Shown: positions 46,968 to 55,344, numbered from the stretch's first letter. The stretch is DNA of 64,000 bases from Holophagales bacterium (GCA_009843505.1 VYDI01000031.1:109655-173654); one strand, 5' to 3'. Program-made: numbers and translations. Notes: generated by a model not told the origin, from the sequence alone.

Positions 46968-46985
46968 CCATGGTCATGACCATGG
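46968..46985. promoter_or_regulatory. palindromic candidate operator of the toxin-antitoxin operon
   Basis: CCATGGTCATGACCATGG, a perfect 18-bp palindrome beginning 13 bp upstream of the -10 box, thus covering the -35 region. Phd/YefM antitoxins repress their own operon at such palindromes. Confidence 0.55.
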
Positions 46986-46988
46986 TCA

Positions 46989-47462
46989 TCAGGGCCGCGG
47001 AGCGAAGGGACCCTTCGGAGTTTCGCCGGGCCGGGGCCCGAGGCTGGCCAGGAAATCCGCGGCGCTCCTGTGCCTCAGCCTCGACCCGACGACCAGCCAG
47101 GCCAGCAGGATCAGGATGAAGCCACTGCCGGCCAGGTTCGGCGACGTTCCCGGCAGCAGGGGCCAGGCCAGCATGGCCAGGACACCCAGGGCGCCCAAGG
47201 CCAGGATGCCGACCGCGCCGGCGTTCGTGGCGTACTCCGAGCGGTCGACGTGGTAGGTCACGCGGACTCCTTCGGCGCTGGGCCGGACGGAGACGGAACC
47301 GTAGAGGACACCGTGACGGACGCCCGCCGCGACCGGCAGGGTCAACTGGCCGCCCGTACCCTGCCGGTGCCAGGTTCCGTTCCAGGCATCGGCGCCGTCC
47401 GAGAGCGCCTCGAGCGCCTCGTCGAGCGTCAGATCGAGTTCGACTTCGACCGGTCGATCCAC
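46989..47462 (-). CDS. small protein with two membrane segments, unknown function
   Basis: A 157-residue protein I do not recognise. The N-terminal half (VEVELDLTLDEALEALSDGA, then VSVRPSAEGVRVTYHVDRSE) looks like a soluble beta-rich domain; two hydrophobic segments follow (AVGILALGALGVLAMLAWPL and SGFILILLAWLVVGS). It starts with GTG at 47462, 23 bp after dus, and is probably co-transcribed with it. The longer frame to 47993 is inside dus and was not used. Confidence 0.6.
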   Translation of the reverse strand: MDRPVEVELDLTLDEALEALSDGADAWNGTWHRQGTGGQLTLPVAAGVRHGVLYGSVSVRPSAEGVRVTYHVDRSEYATNAGAVGILALGALGVLAMLAWPLLPGTSPNLAGSGFILILLAWLVVGSRLRHRSAADFLASLGPRPGETPKGPFAPRP

Positions 47463-47485
47463 GGTGGGGCGGCGCGCGTGGCGCC

Positions 47486-48517
47486 CTAGGCGGCCAGCTC
47501 GTCTAGCTGCTCGTCGAAGAAGGCCTCGACCGCGACCAGGAACTTTTCCACCGTGTCGAGTTGCTGGATCTGCTGGCGCAGGCGCTTGCCGTTGGGTAGT
47601 CCGTAGGTGTACCAGCCGGTGAATTTCCGCAGCTTGTGCAAGGCGAAGCGGTTCGCTTCCCGTTCTGCCACCATGTGGAAATGGCCCAGGATCAGGTCGC
47701 GCCGGTCGATCAGGGTGGGCGCCGGCGCCTCCGTGCCGAGCAGGTGGCTCCGGATCTGATGGAAGATCCACGGGTTGCGGGTCGCGCCGCGGCCCACCAT
47801 GACGCCGTCGCAGCCGGTCTGCCGTAGCAGTCGCTCGGCGTCCTCGGGGGCGGTGATGTCGCCGTTGCCGATGACCGGGATGGTGAGAGCCTCCCTGAGC
47901 CGGGCCAGGTGGGTCCAGTCCGCTTCCCCCCGGAACATCTGCTTCGCGGTCCGCGCGTGCATCGTGACGGCGTCGACGCCGAGGTCCTCGCACAGGCGCC
48001 CCAGGTCGAGGTAGTTGGTTTCGGTGTGGTTGAGACCGAGCCGGAACTTGACGGTCAACGGAATCCGGATCCGGCTCCGCACCTCGCGGATGATGCTGCC
48101 GGCCAGGTCGAGGTCGCCCATCAGGGCGGCGCCGGCGCAGCCCTTCAGCACCTTGTTGGCCGGACAGCCCATGTTGATGTCGCAGACGTCGGGTCCGAGC
48201 TCTTCGACGACTTCGGCCGCTTCGGCCATCGTCTCCGCGTCCGAGCCGTAGATCTGGATCGCCAGCGGCCGCTCTTCCTCGGCGAAGTACATGAGATCCC
48301 GCGTGCGCTGGTTGCCGTCGACGATCGCCCGCGAGGAGATGAACTCCATCGACACGAGGCCGACGCCGCCGATCCGGCGGACGATCAACCGAAAGTCCCG
48401 GTCCGTCACGCCGGCCATCGGCGCCAGGAACAGGGGCGGGTCGATCGTCACGGCGCGGTCGCCCCGGCCGATGACGATCGGACCGAGCGCCGGCATAGCT
48501 GGCGAAGACGCAGTCAC
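47486..48517 (-). CDS. dus: tRNA-dihydrouridine synthase
   Basis: FMN enzyme that reduces uridines in tRNA. The 343-residue protein has FLAPMAGVTDRDFRLIVR, the signature DINMGCPANKVLKGCAGAAL with the catalytic Cys, MHARTAKQMF, and GCDGVMVGRGATRNPWIF. It resembles the DusB subgroup. GTG at 48517 lies exactly 7 nt behind TAGAAT, so it is preferred over ATG 48496 and GTG 48550. It is divergent from bshC; the two start codons are 67 bp apart. Confidence 0.95.
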   Translation of the reverse strand: MTASSPAMPALGPIVIGRGDRAVTIDPPLFLAPMAGVTDRDFRLIVRRIGGVGLVSMEFISSRAIVDGNQRTRDLMYFAEEERPLAIQIYGSDAETMAEAAEVVEELGPDVCDINMGCPANKVLKGCAGAALMGDLDLAGSIIREVRSRIRIPLTVKFRLGLNHTETNYLDLGRLCEDLGVDAVTMHARTAKQMFRGEADWTHLARLREALTIPVIGNGDITAPEDAERLLRQTGCDGVMVGRGATRNPWIFHQIRSHLLGTEAPAPTLIDRRDLILGHFHMVAEREANRFALHKLRKFTGWYTYGLPNGKRLRQQIQQLDTVEKFLVAVEAFFDEQLDELAA

Positions 48518-48524
48518 GGTGCCG

Positions 48525-48530
48525 ATTCTA
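48525..48530 (-). promoter_or_regulatory. -10 box of dus, leaderless type
   Basis: TAGAAT on the minus strand, 7 nt before the GTG at 48517. Confidence 0.6.
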
Positions 48531-48570
48531 CGCCTCCACTGTGAAGCCACTTAGGTTCGCGGCGCGGCTG

Positions 48571-48576
48571 TAGGAT
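48571..48576 (+). promoter_or_regulatory. -10 box of bshC, leaderless type
   Basis: TAGGAT, 8 nt before the GTG at 48585; no ribosome site between. It is divergent from the dus box. Confidence 0.55.
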
Positions 48577-48584
48577 TCGCGATC

Positions 48585-50276
48585 GTGCCGAACCGCCCTA
48601 CGAGCGCCGCCTCGAGCGGTCCCGACCTCTGCGCCTGCGGGCTGCTCGGCGATCTGCCGCGACGTTTTCTTGACGGCCGGGACCTCGACCTGCTCGAGCC
48701 GCTGCGGTTCGTCTTGCCCGGCGAGGAGGACCAGGTAAGGGCGCCTTCCGGTCCGGCGGCCGAACGCGGAACCGTCGCCGCGGCCCTTGCCGAGGCCAAC
48801 ACCCGCTACGGCCACCTGGGCGCCGCCGGCCTCGCCGAAGCCCTTGCCGACCCGGCGACCCTGGTCGTCATCACGGGTCAACAATGCGGCCTGGGGGCGG
48901 GGCCGCTGTTCACCCTGACCAAGGCCGCGGCCTGCGTCCGGTGGGCCGAGGCGCTGACGCGCCGCGGCCGGCGCGCCGTGCCCCTGTTCTGGATGGCGTC
49001 CGAGGACCACGACTACGCCGAGGTGGCCCGCGCCTTCTTTCCGCCCGCGGGCCCGGAGCCGCTCACCCTGGGCGAGGACCCGGAGCCTCTCGTGCCGGTC
49101 GGCGGCCGCCATCTCGGTCCGGAGGCCGCGGCTCTGCTGGCCAGGGTCCGGGACGCGGCGCCGAACGACGACTACCGTCGCCGGCTGGACGACTGCCGGA
49201 ACGACCTGGAACCGGATCGCTGCTTCGCGGAGTCCTTCGCGCGGCTCATGGCGCGGTTCCTCGGCGATCGCTGCCCGCTGCTCGTCGACTCGCAGCTTCC
49301 GGCCCTGAAAGAGGCGTCGGTTCCGGTGCTGCGCCGGCTGATCGAACGCCGGCGCGAAGTCGACGGAGCTCTCGCATCGGCGGCGGCGGAACTGGACCGG
49401 CGCGGAGTCCGGCTGCGGGTCCGGTCGCGCGGCGGCGAAGCGCCCCTGTTCCTGATCGACGATGCGGGCGAGCGGCGTCGGGTGGTGTGGACGCAGAACG
49501 GCGGTTACCGGCTGCGCGGCGGCGGCGCCGGCGACGTCGCGGCGCTGCTCGATGGCCTCAACCGGCAGCCGCAGTCCGTCAGTCCCGGCGTGCTGGCGCG
49601 CCCCGTGGTCCAGGACGCCGTGTTCGGCACGGCGCTTCAGATCCTCGGTCCGGGCGAACTCGCCTACATGACCCAGGCGCGCTCTCTTTACGGCGCAGTC
49701 GACGTGCCGGCCCCGGCAATCGTCCTGCGTCCCCAGGTCGTCCTGCTCGGCGCTCGCGAGCGCCGCTGGCTGGACGGACTGGAGGCGGAGGGAATCGATC
49801 TGGCCGCCGTGCTTTCCCGGCCCGAAGAGCTCGACGGGCTCCTGGCCTCCCGCCTCGACCTCGACTTCCTCGGTGCCGCAGGCGAGAAGCTGGAGGCGGC
49901 GATCGACGATCTGGCGGCGGGGCAGACCTCGGTCGATGAGTCCCTGGGGAGCGCGTGGCAGAAGACCGGAGCGAACCTGAAACGGACGTTCGCGCTCTTC
50001 GAGCGTCGTGTCGTCGCCGCGGCCGCGCGCCGCGACGACGTGCTGCGCGGACGGGTCATGAGGCTTCGCGCGCACTGTCTGCCGAACGGCAAACTCCAGG
50101 AACGGGAGTTCACGTCCCTTCACTGTCTGGCGTCGTACGGTCGCGCGCTGGTTCGGGAGCTCGGGTCGATCGACCGGGATCCGCGGCATCTGCAACCCCT
50201 GTCGCTGGACCGCGCCGGCCCGGCCGCCGGCGAAACAGCGGCCAGGAACGAAACCGGTTTTCCTCCGCGCGCGTAG
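48585..50276 (+). CDS. bshC: bacillithiol biosynthesis cysteine-adding enzyme BshC
   Basis: Proposed to join cysteine to glucosaminyl-malate in the last step of bacillithiol synthesis. The 563-residue protein has the family motifs VITGQQCGLGAGPLFTLTKA near residue 95 and PLFWMASEDHDYAEVA near residue 135, later GELAYMTQARSLY, and a C-terminal coiled-coil region. It is somewhat longer than the usual 530-540 residues. bshA follows 11 bp downstream; the deacetylase BshB is not in the window. Confidence 0.92.
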   Translation: MPNRPTSAASSGPDLCACGLLGDLPRRFLDGRDLDLLEPLRFVLPGEEDQVRAPSGPAAERGTVAAALAEANTRYGHLGAAGLAEALADPATLVVITGQQCGLGAGPLFTLTKAAACVRWAEALTRRGRRAVPLFWMASEDHDYAEVARAFFPPAGPEPLTLGEDPEPLVPVGGRHLGPEAAALLARVRDAAPNDDYRRRLDDCRNDLEPDRCFAESFARLMARFLGDRCPLLVDSQLPALKEASVPVLRRLIERRREVDGALASAAAELDRRGVRLRVRSRGGEAPLFLIDDAGERRRVVWTQNGGYRLRGGGAGDVAALLDGLNRQPQSVSPGVLARPVVQDAVFGTALQILGPGELAYMTQARSLYGAVDVPAPAIVLRPQVVLLGARERRWLDGLEAEGIDLAAVLSRPEELDGLLASRLDLDFLGAAGEKLEAAIDDLAAGQTSVDESLGSAWQKTGANLKRTFALFERRVVAAAARRDDVLRGRVMRLRAHCLPNGKLQEREFTSLHCLASYGRALVRELGSIDRDPRHLQPLSLDRAGPAAGETAARNETGFPPRA

Positions 50277-50287
50277 AAGAGGATCCG

Positions 50288-51469
50288 ATGCGAGTAGGAA
50301 TCTGCTGCTTTCCGAGTTTCGGTGGCTCTGGCGTGGTCGCCTCGGAGCTGGCCCTTGCGCTGGCGGAAAGAGGCGACGTCGTCCATGTCGTCAGTTCGGA
50401 CAGGCCCCCACGCCTGAGCGAACGGCCGGGCGTCTACTTTCACCGCGTGGACGGATCGGAGATCGAGGAGTACGGTCTGTTCGATCGGCCGCTGCAGACC
50501 CTGGCCCTTGCCAACCGGCTGGCCGAGGTCGCCGCGTCCGCCCGCCTCGACGTGGTACACGCCCACTACGCCGCGCCCCATGCCGTGGCCGCGCTGCTGG
50601 CCAGGCGGCTGCTCGCGGAAGGCACAGGCGATCAGCCGCCGTGCCCGATCGTCACGACGGTCCACGGGACCGACGTGACCCTGGTGGGCGCGCGCTCCAG
50701 CTACAGGGACGTCGTCGGCTGGGCGTTGCGGAGCAGCGATCGGGTCACGGCGCCATCCGAGGCCCTGGCACGCGAGGCGACCGAGCGTTTCTCCCTCGAC
50801 GAACCGGTGGACGTGATCCCCAACTTCGTGCCGCCGGCCGCCGCCGGCCGACGGGCCGGCCCCGCGCCGGAAGCCGCCGAGTCCGGGCTGGTCGTCCACG
50901 TTTCGAACTTCCGTCCGGTCAAGCGGGCGGCGGACGTCGTCGCGGCCTTCGCGCTGGTGCGGCGGGAGATACCGGCGCGACTATGCATGGTGGGAGATGG
51001 TCCGGAGCGGGCCGGCGCCGAGCGCCAGTGCCGGGAACTGGGGATCGCGAACCACGTGACCTTCCTCGGCAACCAGACCCACGTGGAACCGATCCTGGAG
51101 CAGGGCGATCTGTTCCTCTCGGCTTCGGAGAGCGAGAGCTTCGGCCTGGCGTCGCTCGAGGCCCTGGCTCTCGGCGTGCCGGTGGTGGCGACGCGCACCG
51201 GGGGGGTGCCGGAAGTGGTCTGCGAGAACCGCAACGGGCTGCTCTGCCCGGTCGGCGATGTGGAGGCGCTGGCGGCGAGTTGCGTGGCCCTCCTGAGCGA
51301 CCCCGCACGACGGCAGGCCTTCGCGGCGCACGGCCGCAAGTGGGCGCGCTCGCGCTTCGACCGTGGCCGGATCGTCGCGCGGTACCGGGAGTTGTACCGC
51401 GCTACACTGACTATCGGTGGAGCGGCCGCATCCGAGGACGGTCCGCTCCTCGAGAAGGTAGAGGCATGA
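50288..51469 (+). CDS. bshA: N-acetyl-alpha-D-glucosaminyl L-malate synthase BshA
   Basis: GT4 glycosyltransferase that makes GlcNAc-malate, the first step of bacillithiol synthesis. The 393-residue protein starts VGICCFPSFGGSGVVASELA, the BshA donor-loop signature, then VVHAHYAAPHAVAA, TTVHGTDVTLVG and the EX7E-like segment SASESESFGLASLEALALGV. A purine-rich GAAGAGGA precedes the ATG at 50288. The end overlaps the next gene (ATGA). Confidence 0.93.
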   Translation: MRVGICCFPSFGGSGVVASELALALAERGDVVHVVSSDRPPRLSERPGVYFHRVDGSEIEEYGLFDRPLQTLALANRLAEVAASARLDVVHAHYAAPHAVAALLARRLLAEGTGDQPPCPIVTTVHGTDVTLVGARSSYRDVVGWALRSSDRVTAPSEALAREATERFSLDEPVDVIPNFVPPAAAGRRAGPAPEAAESGLVVHVSNFRPVKRAADVVAAFALVRREIPARLCMVGDGPERAGAERQCRELGIANHVTFLGNQTHVEPILEQGDLFLSASESESFGLASLEALALGVPVVATRTGGVPEVVCENRNGLLCPVGDVEALAASCVALLSDPARRQAFAAHGRKWARSRFDRGRIVARYRELYRATLTIGGAAASEDGPLLEKVEA

Positions 51470-51861
51470 CAGAACCGGAAACGCAGCAACCCTCATCCTC
51501 AGAGCCGCCCGCACCGCCCGAGCCGCCCGGTTCGGACGGCCCCTCGTCGAACCGGAACCTGATGGTGGTCCTTGCCTATCTCTGGGTCCTCGTCCTGGTC
51601 CCGCTGCTCATCGAGGAACGGGACGAGGAGGTCCGCTGGCACGCCAAGCACGGTCTGGTCCTGATGGGCGCTGAGTTCATGTTGTGGGTCGTCCTCCAGA
51701 TCGCCCTGTTCGCGACCGGTGGCATCGGCTGCTTCCTGGCGCCGTTCATCTTCATGCTGTTCGTCGCCTTCGTCCTCGTGCGGATCGCCTGTATCGTGCG
51801 AGGGGTCAACGGCGGCCGCCTTCAGATACCGGTGTTGACACCGCTGGTCGAGCGCTTCTGA
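51466..51861 (+). CDS. small membrane protein, DUF4870-like
   Basis: A 131-residue protein with a Pro/Ser/Glu-rich N-terminus (about 30 residues) and three hydrophobic segments (NLMVVLAYLWVLVLVPLLI, LMGAEFMLWVVLQIALFATG and GCFLAPFIFMLFVAFVLVRI). The VRWHAKHGLVLM segment between the first two is typical of DUF4870-type proteins. Function unknown. The ATG overlaps the bshA stop, so it belongs to the bsh transcription unit. Confidence 0.7.
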   Translation: MTEPETQQPSSSEPPAPPEPPGSDGPSSNRNLMVVLAYLWVLVLVPLLIEERDEEVRWHAKHGLVLMGAEFMLWVVLQIALFATGGIGCFLAPFIFMLFVAFVLVRIACIVRGVNGGRLQIPVLTPLVERF

Positions 51862-51884
51862 CTCGAGCCCGGGAACCGGCCTCA

Positions 51885-51912
51885 CACTGGGTGCGCCGGC
51901 GTCCTCGCCGGC
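51885..51912 (+). repeat. 28-bp hairpin repeat, copy 2
   Basis: Identical to 26353-26380: CACTGGGTGC then GCCGGCG-TCCT-CGCCGGC. It lies between the DUF4870-like gene and the second yidD; its GTG at 51891 is in frame with that yidD. Confidence 0.85.
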
Positions 51913-51914
51913 TT

Positions 51915-52292
51915 GTGGGAAAGACGCGCCGCAAAGCGGCGACCCTTCGGGTGCTCTTGTTCGTTGGCTTGGCCCTGGTTGCCATCGCTGCACTCGACAT
52001 GGCGAGGCCGCCGGAGAACCAGGTCGCGGCCCGCGCTGCCGACGCACTGATCGGCGCCTACCAGGCGACCGTTTCGCCACTGCTCTCGCGCGCGGGAGTC
52101 CACTGCCGCTTCCAGCCAACCTGCAGCGAGTACACGCGGACGACCATCCGGGATCGCGGACTGGCAGCGGGCAGTCTGCGAGGTTTGGCCCGGCTTGTCC
52201 GCTGCGGCCCCTGGACGCCGGCCGGCACGGTAGATCTGCCGACCGTGGCAGCGGCTGCCGGCGCGCCGGCCCTCCGGCCGGCTTCCGAGTGA
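51915..52292 (+). CDS. second YidD-like protein with N-terminal membrane segment
   Basis: A 125-residue relative of YidD. Unlike the copy at 22864, it has an N-terminal hydrophobic segment (RVLLFVGLALVAIAALDMA) before the YidD core IGAYQATVSPLLSRAGVHCR and FQPTCSEYTRTTI, ending RLVRCGPWTPAGTVDLP. GTG 51915 is used; GTG 51891 lies in the 28-bp hairpin repeat and would add eight mostly Arg residues. It probably helps membrane insertion or has a diverged role. Confidence 0.75.
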   Translation: MGKTRRKAATLRVLLFVGLALVAIAALDMARPPENQVAARAADALIGAYQATVSPLLSRAGVHCRFQPTCSEYTRTTIRDRGLAAGSLRGLARLVRCGPWTPAGTVDLPTVAAAAGAPALRPASE

Positions 52293-52293
52293 C

Positions 52294-52638
52294 ATGGCCA
52301 CCTGGCCTACCGAAGTCCGCCGGGACCACGAGGCGCGCCTGCTGCGCGTGCTCTGGCAGGACGGCCACCGAAGCGACTACGAGTACGACGTCCTGCGCGG
52401 CTACTGCCCCTGCGCCATGTGCCAGGGCCACAACGCCGGCCCGCTACGGTTTCAGCCGCCCCCGCGGCCGGTGACGGCGCAGACCGTTTCCCAGGTCGGC
52501 AACTACGCGCTCAGCATCGCCTGGTCGGACGGTCACTGGACCGGCATCTACCGCTTCGACTTCCTGCGGAGCCTCTGCCCCTGCGAGGAGTGCCGCGAGC
52601 GGCGATCAGCCGCCGGCGCGCCGGCGGCGCCGGGCTGA
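52294..52638 (+). CDS. DUF971 family protein
   Basis: A 114-residue protein with the DUF971 fold, also seen as the N-terminal domain of gamma-butyrobetaine hydroxylases. Two related motifs stand out: LLRVLWQDGHRSDYEYDVLR with CPCAMC, and ALSIAWSDGHWTGIYRFDFL with CPCEEC; the cysteine and histidine pairs could bind metal. Function as a stand-alone protein is unknown, though some are linked to iron-sulfur metabolism. The 3' end overlaps the convergent mobA gene by 33 bp. Confidence 0.8.
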   Translation: MATWPTEVRRDHEARLLRVLWQDGHRSDYEYDVLRGYCPCAMCQGHNAGPLRFQPPPRPVTAQTVSQVGNYALSIAWSDGHWTGIYRFDFLRSLCPCEECRERRSAAGAPAAPG

Positions 52639-53328
52639 CTCCCGCTCGACCAGCCGGCGGGCCCGCTCCCAATCGGCCGCAGTGTTCACGTTCAGCAGGA
52701 CGTCATCCGGGTCTCCGAACCGACCCGCGTCAACCGGCTCGACCCGCAAGCCGGCGTATCTGGTGAGCGAGTAGAGACGGTTGTCGCCCTCTTCGACCCG
52801 CGCCGCCAGCCGTTCGAGAGCCGGCGCCGCCCAGAGTGCGCAGGTCGGGTTCATGCAGCGTGGGTCGCCGGGATCGGTCGTTGCGGGCGCGAGTTCGGCG
52901 TCCGAGGCGGCGAGATCGTCGAGCAGGGCGACCGGAACCAGCGGCAGGTCGCAGGCCAGGACGAGCAGGCGATGCCCCGGCCGGGACCGGCCCGCTCCCA
53001 GCACTCCGGCCGCGGGACCGGCACCGGGCCCGTCCGGCGCCGTCGAGACGCGGAGACCGCCGTCGACCGGACGGACCTCGGCGCCGAGGTCACCGGCCGC
53101 GACGAGGATCTCCTCGACGTCGGCGACGGCGGCAAGCCGGGCGACCGCCCAGTCGACGAGCGTCGGTCCCGGTTCACCGGATCGCGAGCCGGGGAGGCGG
53201 AGGACGGCCTTGTTCCGCCCCAACCGGCGTCCTTCGCCGCCGGCCAGGACGACGCCGGCTATTGGCGGGCGCGGACTGCTAGGCTCCCCGCGCTTCGCGC
53301 CCGCGGCATCCGGCCCGGGCGGCTTCAT
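52606..53328 (-). CDS. mobA: molybdenum cofactor guanylyltransferase
   Basis: Attaches GMP to molybdopterin. The 240-residue protein has the nucleotidyltransferase loop IAGVVLAGGEGRRLGRNKA, the LACDLPLV metal site and the C-terminal FGDPDDVLLNVNTAADWERA, which is typical of MobA. ATG 53328 is chosen; GTG 53358 would overlap the divergent cyclophilin start. No other molybdopterin gene is in the window. A MobA-like transferase of other specificity is possible. Confidence 0.88.
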   Translation of the reverse strand: MKPPGPDAAGAKRGEPSSPRPPIAGVVLAGGEGRRLGRNKAVLRLPGSRSGEPGPTLVDWAVARLAAVADVEEILVAAGDLGAEVRPVDGGLRVSTAPDGPGAGPAAGVLGAGRSRPGHRLLVLACDLPLVPVALLDDLAASDAELAPATTDPGDPRCMNPTCALWAAPALERLAARVEEGDNRLYSLTRYAGLRVEPVDAGRFGDPDDVLLNVNTAADWERARRLVERESARRRRRAGG

Positions 53329-53345
53329 CTCTGGAGATCGACCAG

Positions 53346-53927
53346 ATGCACAGTTCACAAACCGGACCCTGGAGTCGTTTCTTGATCTACGCCGCTTCCA
53401 CCGTCTTGCTGGCCGCGCCGGGCATCGGCCAGGACACGCCCCCGAGAGTAGCCCTCGAAACGAGCCACGGCACGATCGTGCTGGAACTGAACCCGGAGAA
53501 GGCGCCGATCACGGTCGAGAACTTCCTCGACTACGTGGACCGCGGATGGTACGACGGCACGATCTTCCACCGTGTGATCGAGGACTTCATGATCCAGGGC
53601 GGCGGCTTCACGTCGGATCTTCAGCGGAAGATCACCCGCCCGGAGATTGAGAACGAGTCGAAGAACGGTCTCTCGAACGAGCGCGGCACGATCTCGATGG
53701 CGCGGACCGGCGATCCGCACAGCGCCACGGCGCAGTTCTTCATCAACCACGTGGACAACGACGGCCTGGACGGGGCGGCCAACAGTTGGGGTTATGCGGT
53801 CTTCGGCAAGGTGGTCGAGGGCATCGACGTTGTGGACTCCATCGCGAAGGTCGAGACCGCTGTGAAGAACGGTATGGGCGACGTGCCGGTCGAGACTGTC
53901 TCCATCAAGAGCGCCAAGCGCCAGTAG
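53346..53927 (+). CDS. ppiA: cyclophilin-type peptidyl-prolyl isomerase, secreted
   Basis: Periplasmic proline isomerase. The 193-residue protein has a signal peptide (FLIYAASTVLLAAPGIGQ) and the bacterial cyclophilin core: ITVENFLDYVDRGWYDGTIF, HRVIEDFMIQGGGF, and SATAQFFINHVDND. The active-site Arg and Phe-Gln positions are kept. The ATG has GGAGA about 9 nt upstream. It stands alone between mobA and tRNA-Leu. Confidence 0.93.
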   Translation: MHSSQTGPWSRFLIYAASTVLLAAPGIGQDTPPRVALETSHGTIVLELNPEKAPITVENFLDYVDRGWYDGTIFHRVIEDFMIQGGGFTSDLQRKITRPEIENESKNGLSNERGTISMARTGDPHSATAQFFINHVDNDGLDGAANSWGYAVFGKVVEGIDVVDSIAKVETAVKNGMGDVPVETVSIKSAKRQ

Positions 53928-53989
53928 GGCGGCCGCCGCAGCCGGGGGCCGGCTGCGCCGGTCACGCCGCGGCGCGTGTTCTCGGAGGG

Positions 53990-54074
53990 TGGTGCCGAAG
54001 GCCGGACTCGAACCGGCACGGGTTGCCCCACACGGCCCTCAACCGTGCGCGTCTACCAATTCCGCCACTTCGGC
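53990..54074 (-). tRNA. tRNA-Leu (GAG)
   Basis: On the minus strand: acceptor GCCGAAG/CTTCGGC, D-arm GGCGGAATTGGTAGAC, anticodon arm CACGG-TTGAGGG-CCGTG with anticodon GAG, a long variable arm, T-arm GGTTCGAGTCC, and an encoded CCA (53990-53992). Confidence 0.96.
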
Positions 54075-54116
54075 TCTGGCCACGTCGTTCTCTCGGTCAG
54101 CGCGGGTCTGCTGGAT

Positions 54117-54512
54117 TCAGCCCTGGTTGTTGCTGCCGGTTTCGGTTCCGGCATCGGTCGAGTCGCCTTCCGCCGGTGCGCTCTCGGGTTCCTGGGCCGG
54201 CGCCGTCGAAACCGGCGCTTCCGCCGGCTCGGTCGTCTGGACCTCGTCCATGACGGATCCGACGCCGCTCATGACCGATGAGGTGTCCTGCTTCTGCAGG
54301 AAGCCGATCGAGAGGGTCGTCAGGATGAAGAGGACGAAGCAGCCGACGGTCAGCTTGTGCAGGAGCGTGGCCGCGCCGCGGGCGCCGAAGGCGGCTTGAG
54401 ACGCGCCGCCGCCGAACACGGACAGGTCGGCCCCCTTGCCCTGCTGCAGCAGGACGACGAGGACCAGAAACAGCGAAACCGTCACGTGGACGGCATACAG
54501 CACGAAGATCAA
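54117..54512 (-). CDS. secG: preprotein translocase subunit SecG
   Basis: A 131-residue Sec channel subunit with two membrane segments (IFVLYAVHVTVSLFLVLVVL and KLTVGCFVLFILTTLSIGFL) separated by QQGKGADLSVFGGGASQAAF, the conserved SecG loop. The C-terminal tail of about 55 residues is acidic and Pro/Ala/Glu-rich. It starts with TTG at 54512, with AGGGGAGA 5 nt upstream. It follows tpiA, the common pgk-tpiA-secG order. Confidence 0.95.
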   Translation of the reverse strand: MIFVLYAVHVTVSLFLVLVVLLQQGKGADLSVFGGGASQAAFGARGAATLLHKLTVGCFVLFILTTLSIGFLQKQDTSSVMSGVGSVMDEVQTTEPAEAPVSTAPAQEPESAPAEGDSTDAGTETGSNNQG

Positions 54513-54567
54513 GTCAATCTCCCCTCTGGAGTATCCGCAGCGCGAGCACGGCTCCGTTCGTCAGGGC

Positions 54568-55344
54568 TCAGGAGCCACTGGCGGAACCCGTGGAAAGACG
54601 AATGATACGCAGGAACGAGGCAGGATCAAGACTTGCGCCGCCAATGAGAAAGCCGTCGATGTCGGACCGGCCGATCAGATCCCGGCAGTTGTCGGCGTTC
54701 ACCGAGCCGCCGTAGAGGATTCGGGTCGAGTCGCCGAGTCCCGTCTGATTGCCGTTGAGCCGGGCCCGCAGGTGGCCGTGCACGGAGGCGGCGATCTCGG
54801 GCGAGGCGCTGAGGCCGGTGCCGATCGCCCACACCGGTTCGTAGGCGACGACGGCGCCGACTCCGGCGCCGTCGGCCGCGGCCAGCACTTCCAGGACGGC
54901 TCCCAACTGGGCGTCGAGGACCGCCTCGGTCTCGTCTCGCTCCCTCTGTTCCAGGGTTTCGCCCACGCAGACGACCGGGATCAGACCGGCGCCGAGAGCC
55001 CGCCGGGCCTTGCGCGCCACGTCGTCGTTCGATTCGCCGTGGTACTGGCGCCGTTCGGAGTGGCCGGCCAGGGCCCAGGAAGCGCCGGCGTCGACGATCT
55101 GCGCGGCGGCAACGTCGCCGGTGTAGGCGCCCCAGTCCTCGGTGTGGACGTCCTGGGCGCCGACGGCGGCCCAGTCGGGCATGGCCGCCGCCGCGAGCTC
55201 AAGGTAGACGGGCGTCGGGAACAGGACGACGTCGACCTGCGCCTCGGGCGGACCGGCGGCCGCCATAGCCTCGGCGAAGGCCGCGACGTCCGCGCGGAGC
55301 AGGTTCATCTTCCAGTTGCCGGCGACGATTGGTATGCGCGTCAT
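54568..55344 (-). CDS. tpiA: triosephosphate isomerase
   Basis: Interconverts dihydroxyacetone phosphate and glyceraldehyde 3-phosphate. The 258-residue protein has the N-terminal VAGNWKMNL with the catalytic Lys, the catalytic His in LAGHSERRQYHGES, the catalytic Glu in VAYEPVWAIGTG, and the phosphate loop ILYGGSVNADNC. The ATG at 55344 overlaps the pgk stop (ATGA); longer frames upstream lie inside pgk. Confidence 0.97.
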   Translation of the reverse strand: MTRIPIVAGNWKMNLLRADVAAFAEAMAAAGPPEAQVDVVLFPTPVYLELAAAAMPDWAAVGAQDVHTEDWGAYTGDVAAAQIVDAGASWALAGHSERRQYHGESNDDVARKARRALGAGLIPVVCVGETLEQRERDETEAVLDAQLGAVLEVLAAADGAGVGAVVAYEPVWAIGTGLSASPEIAASVHGHLRARLNGNQTGLGDSTRILYGGSVNADNCRDLIGRSDIDGFLIGGASLDPASFLRIIRLSTGSASGS

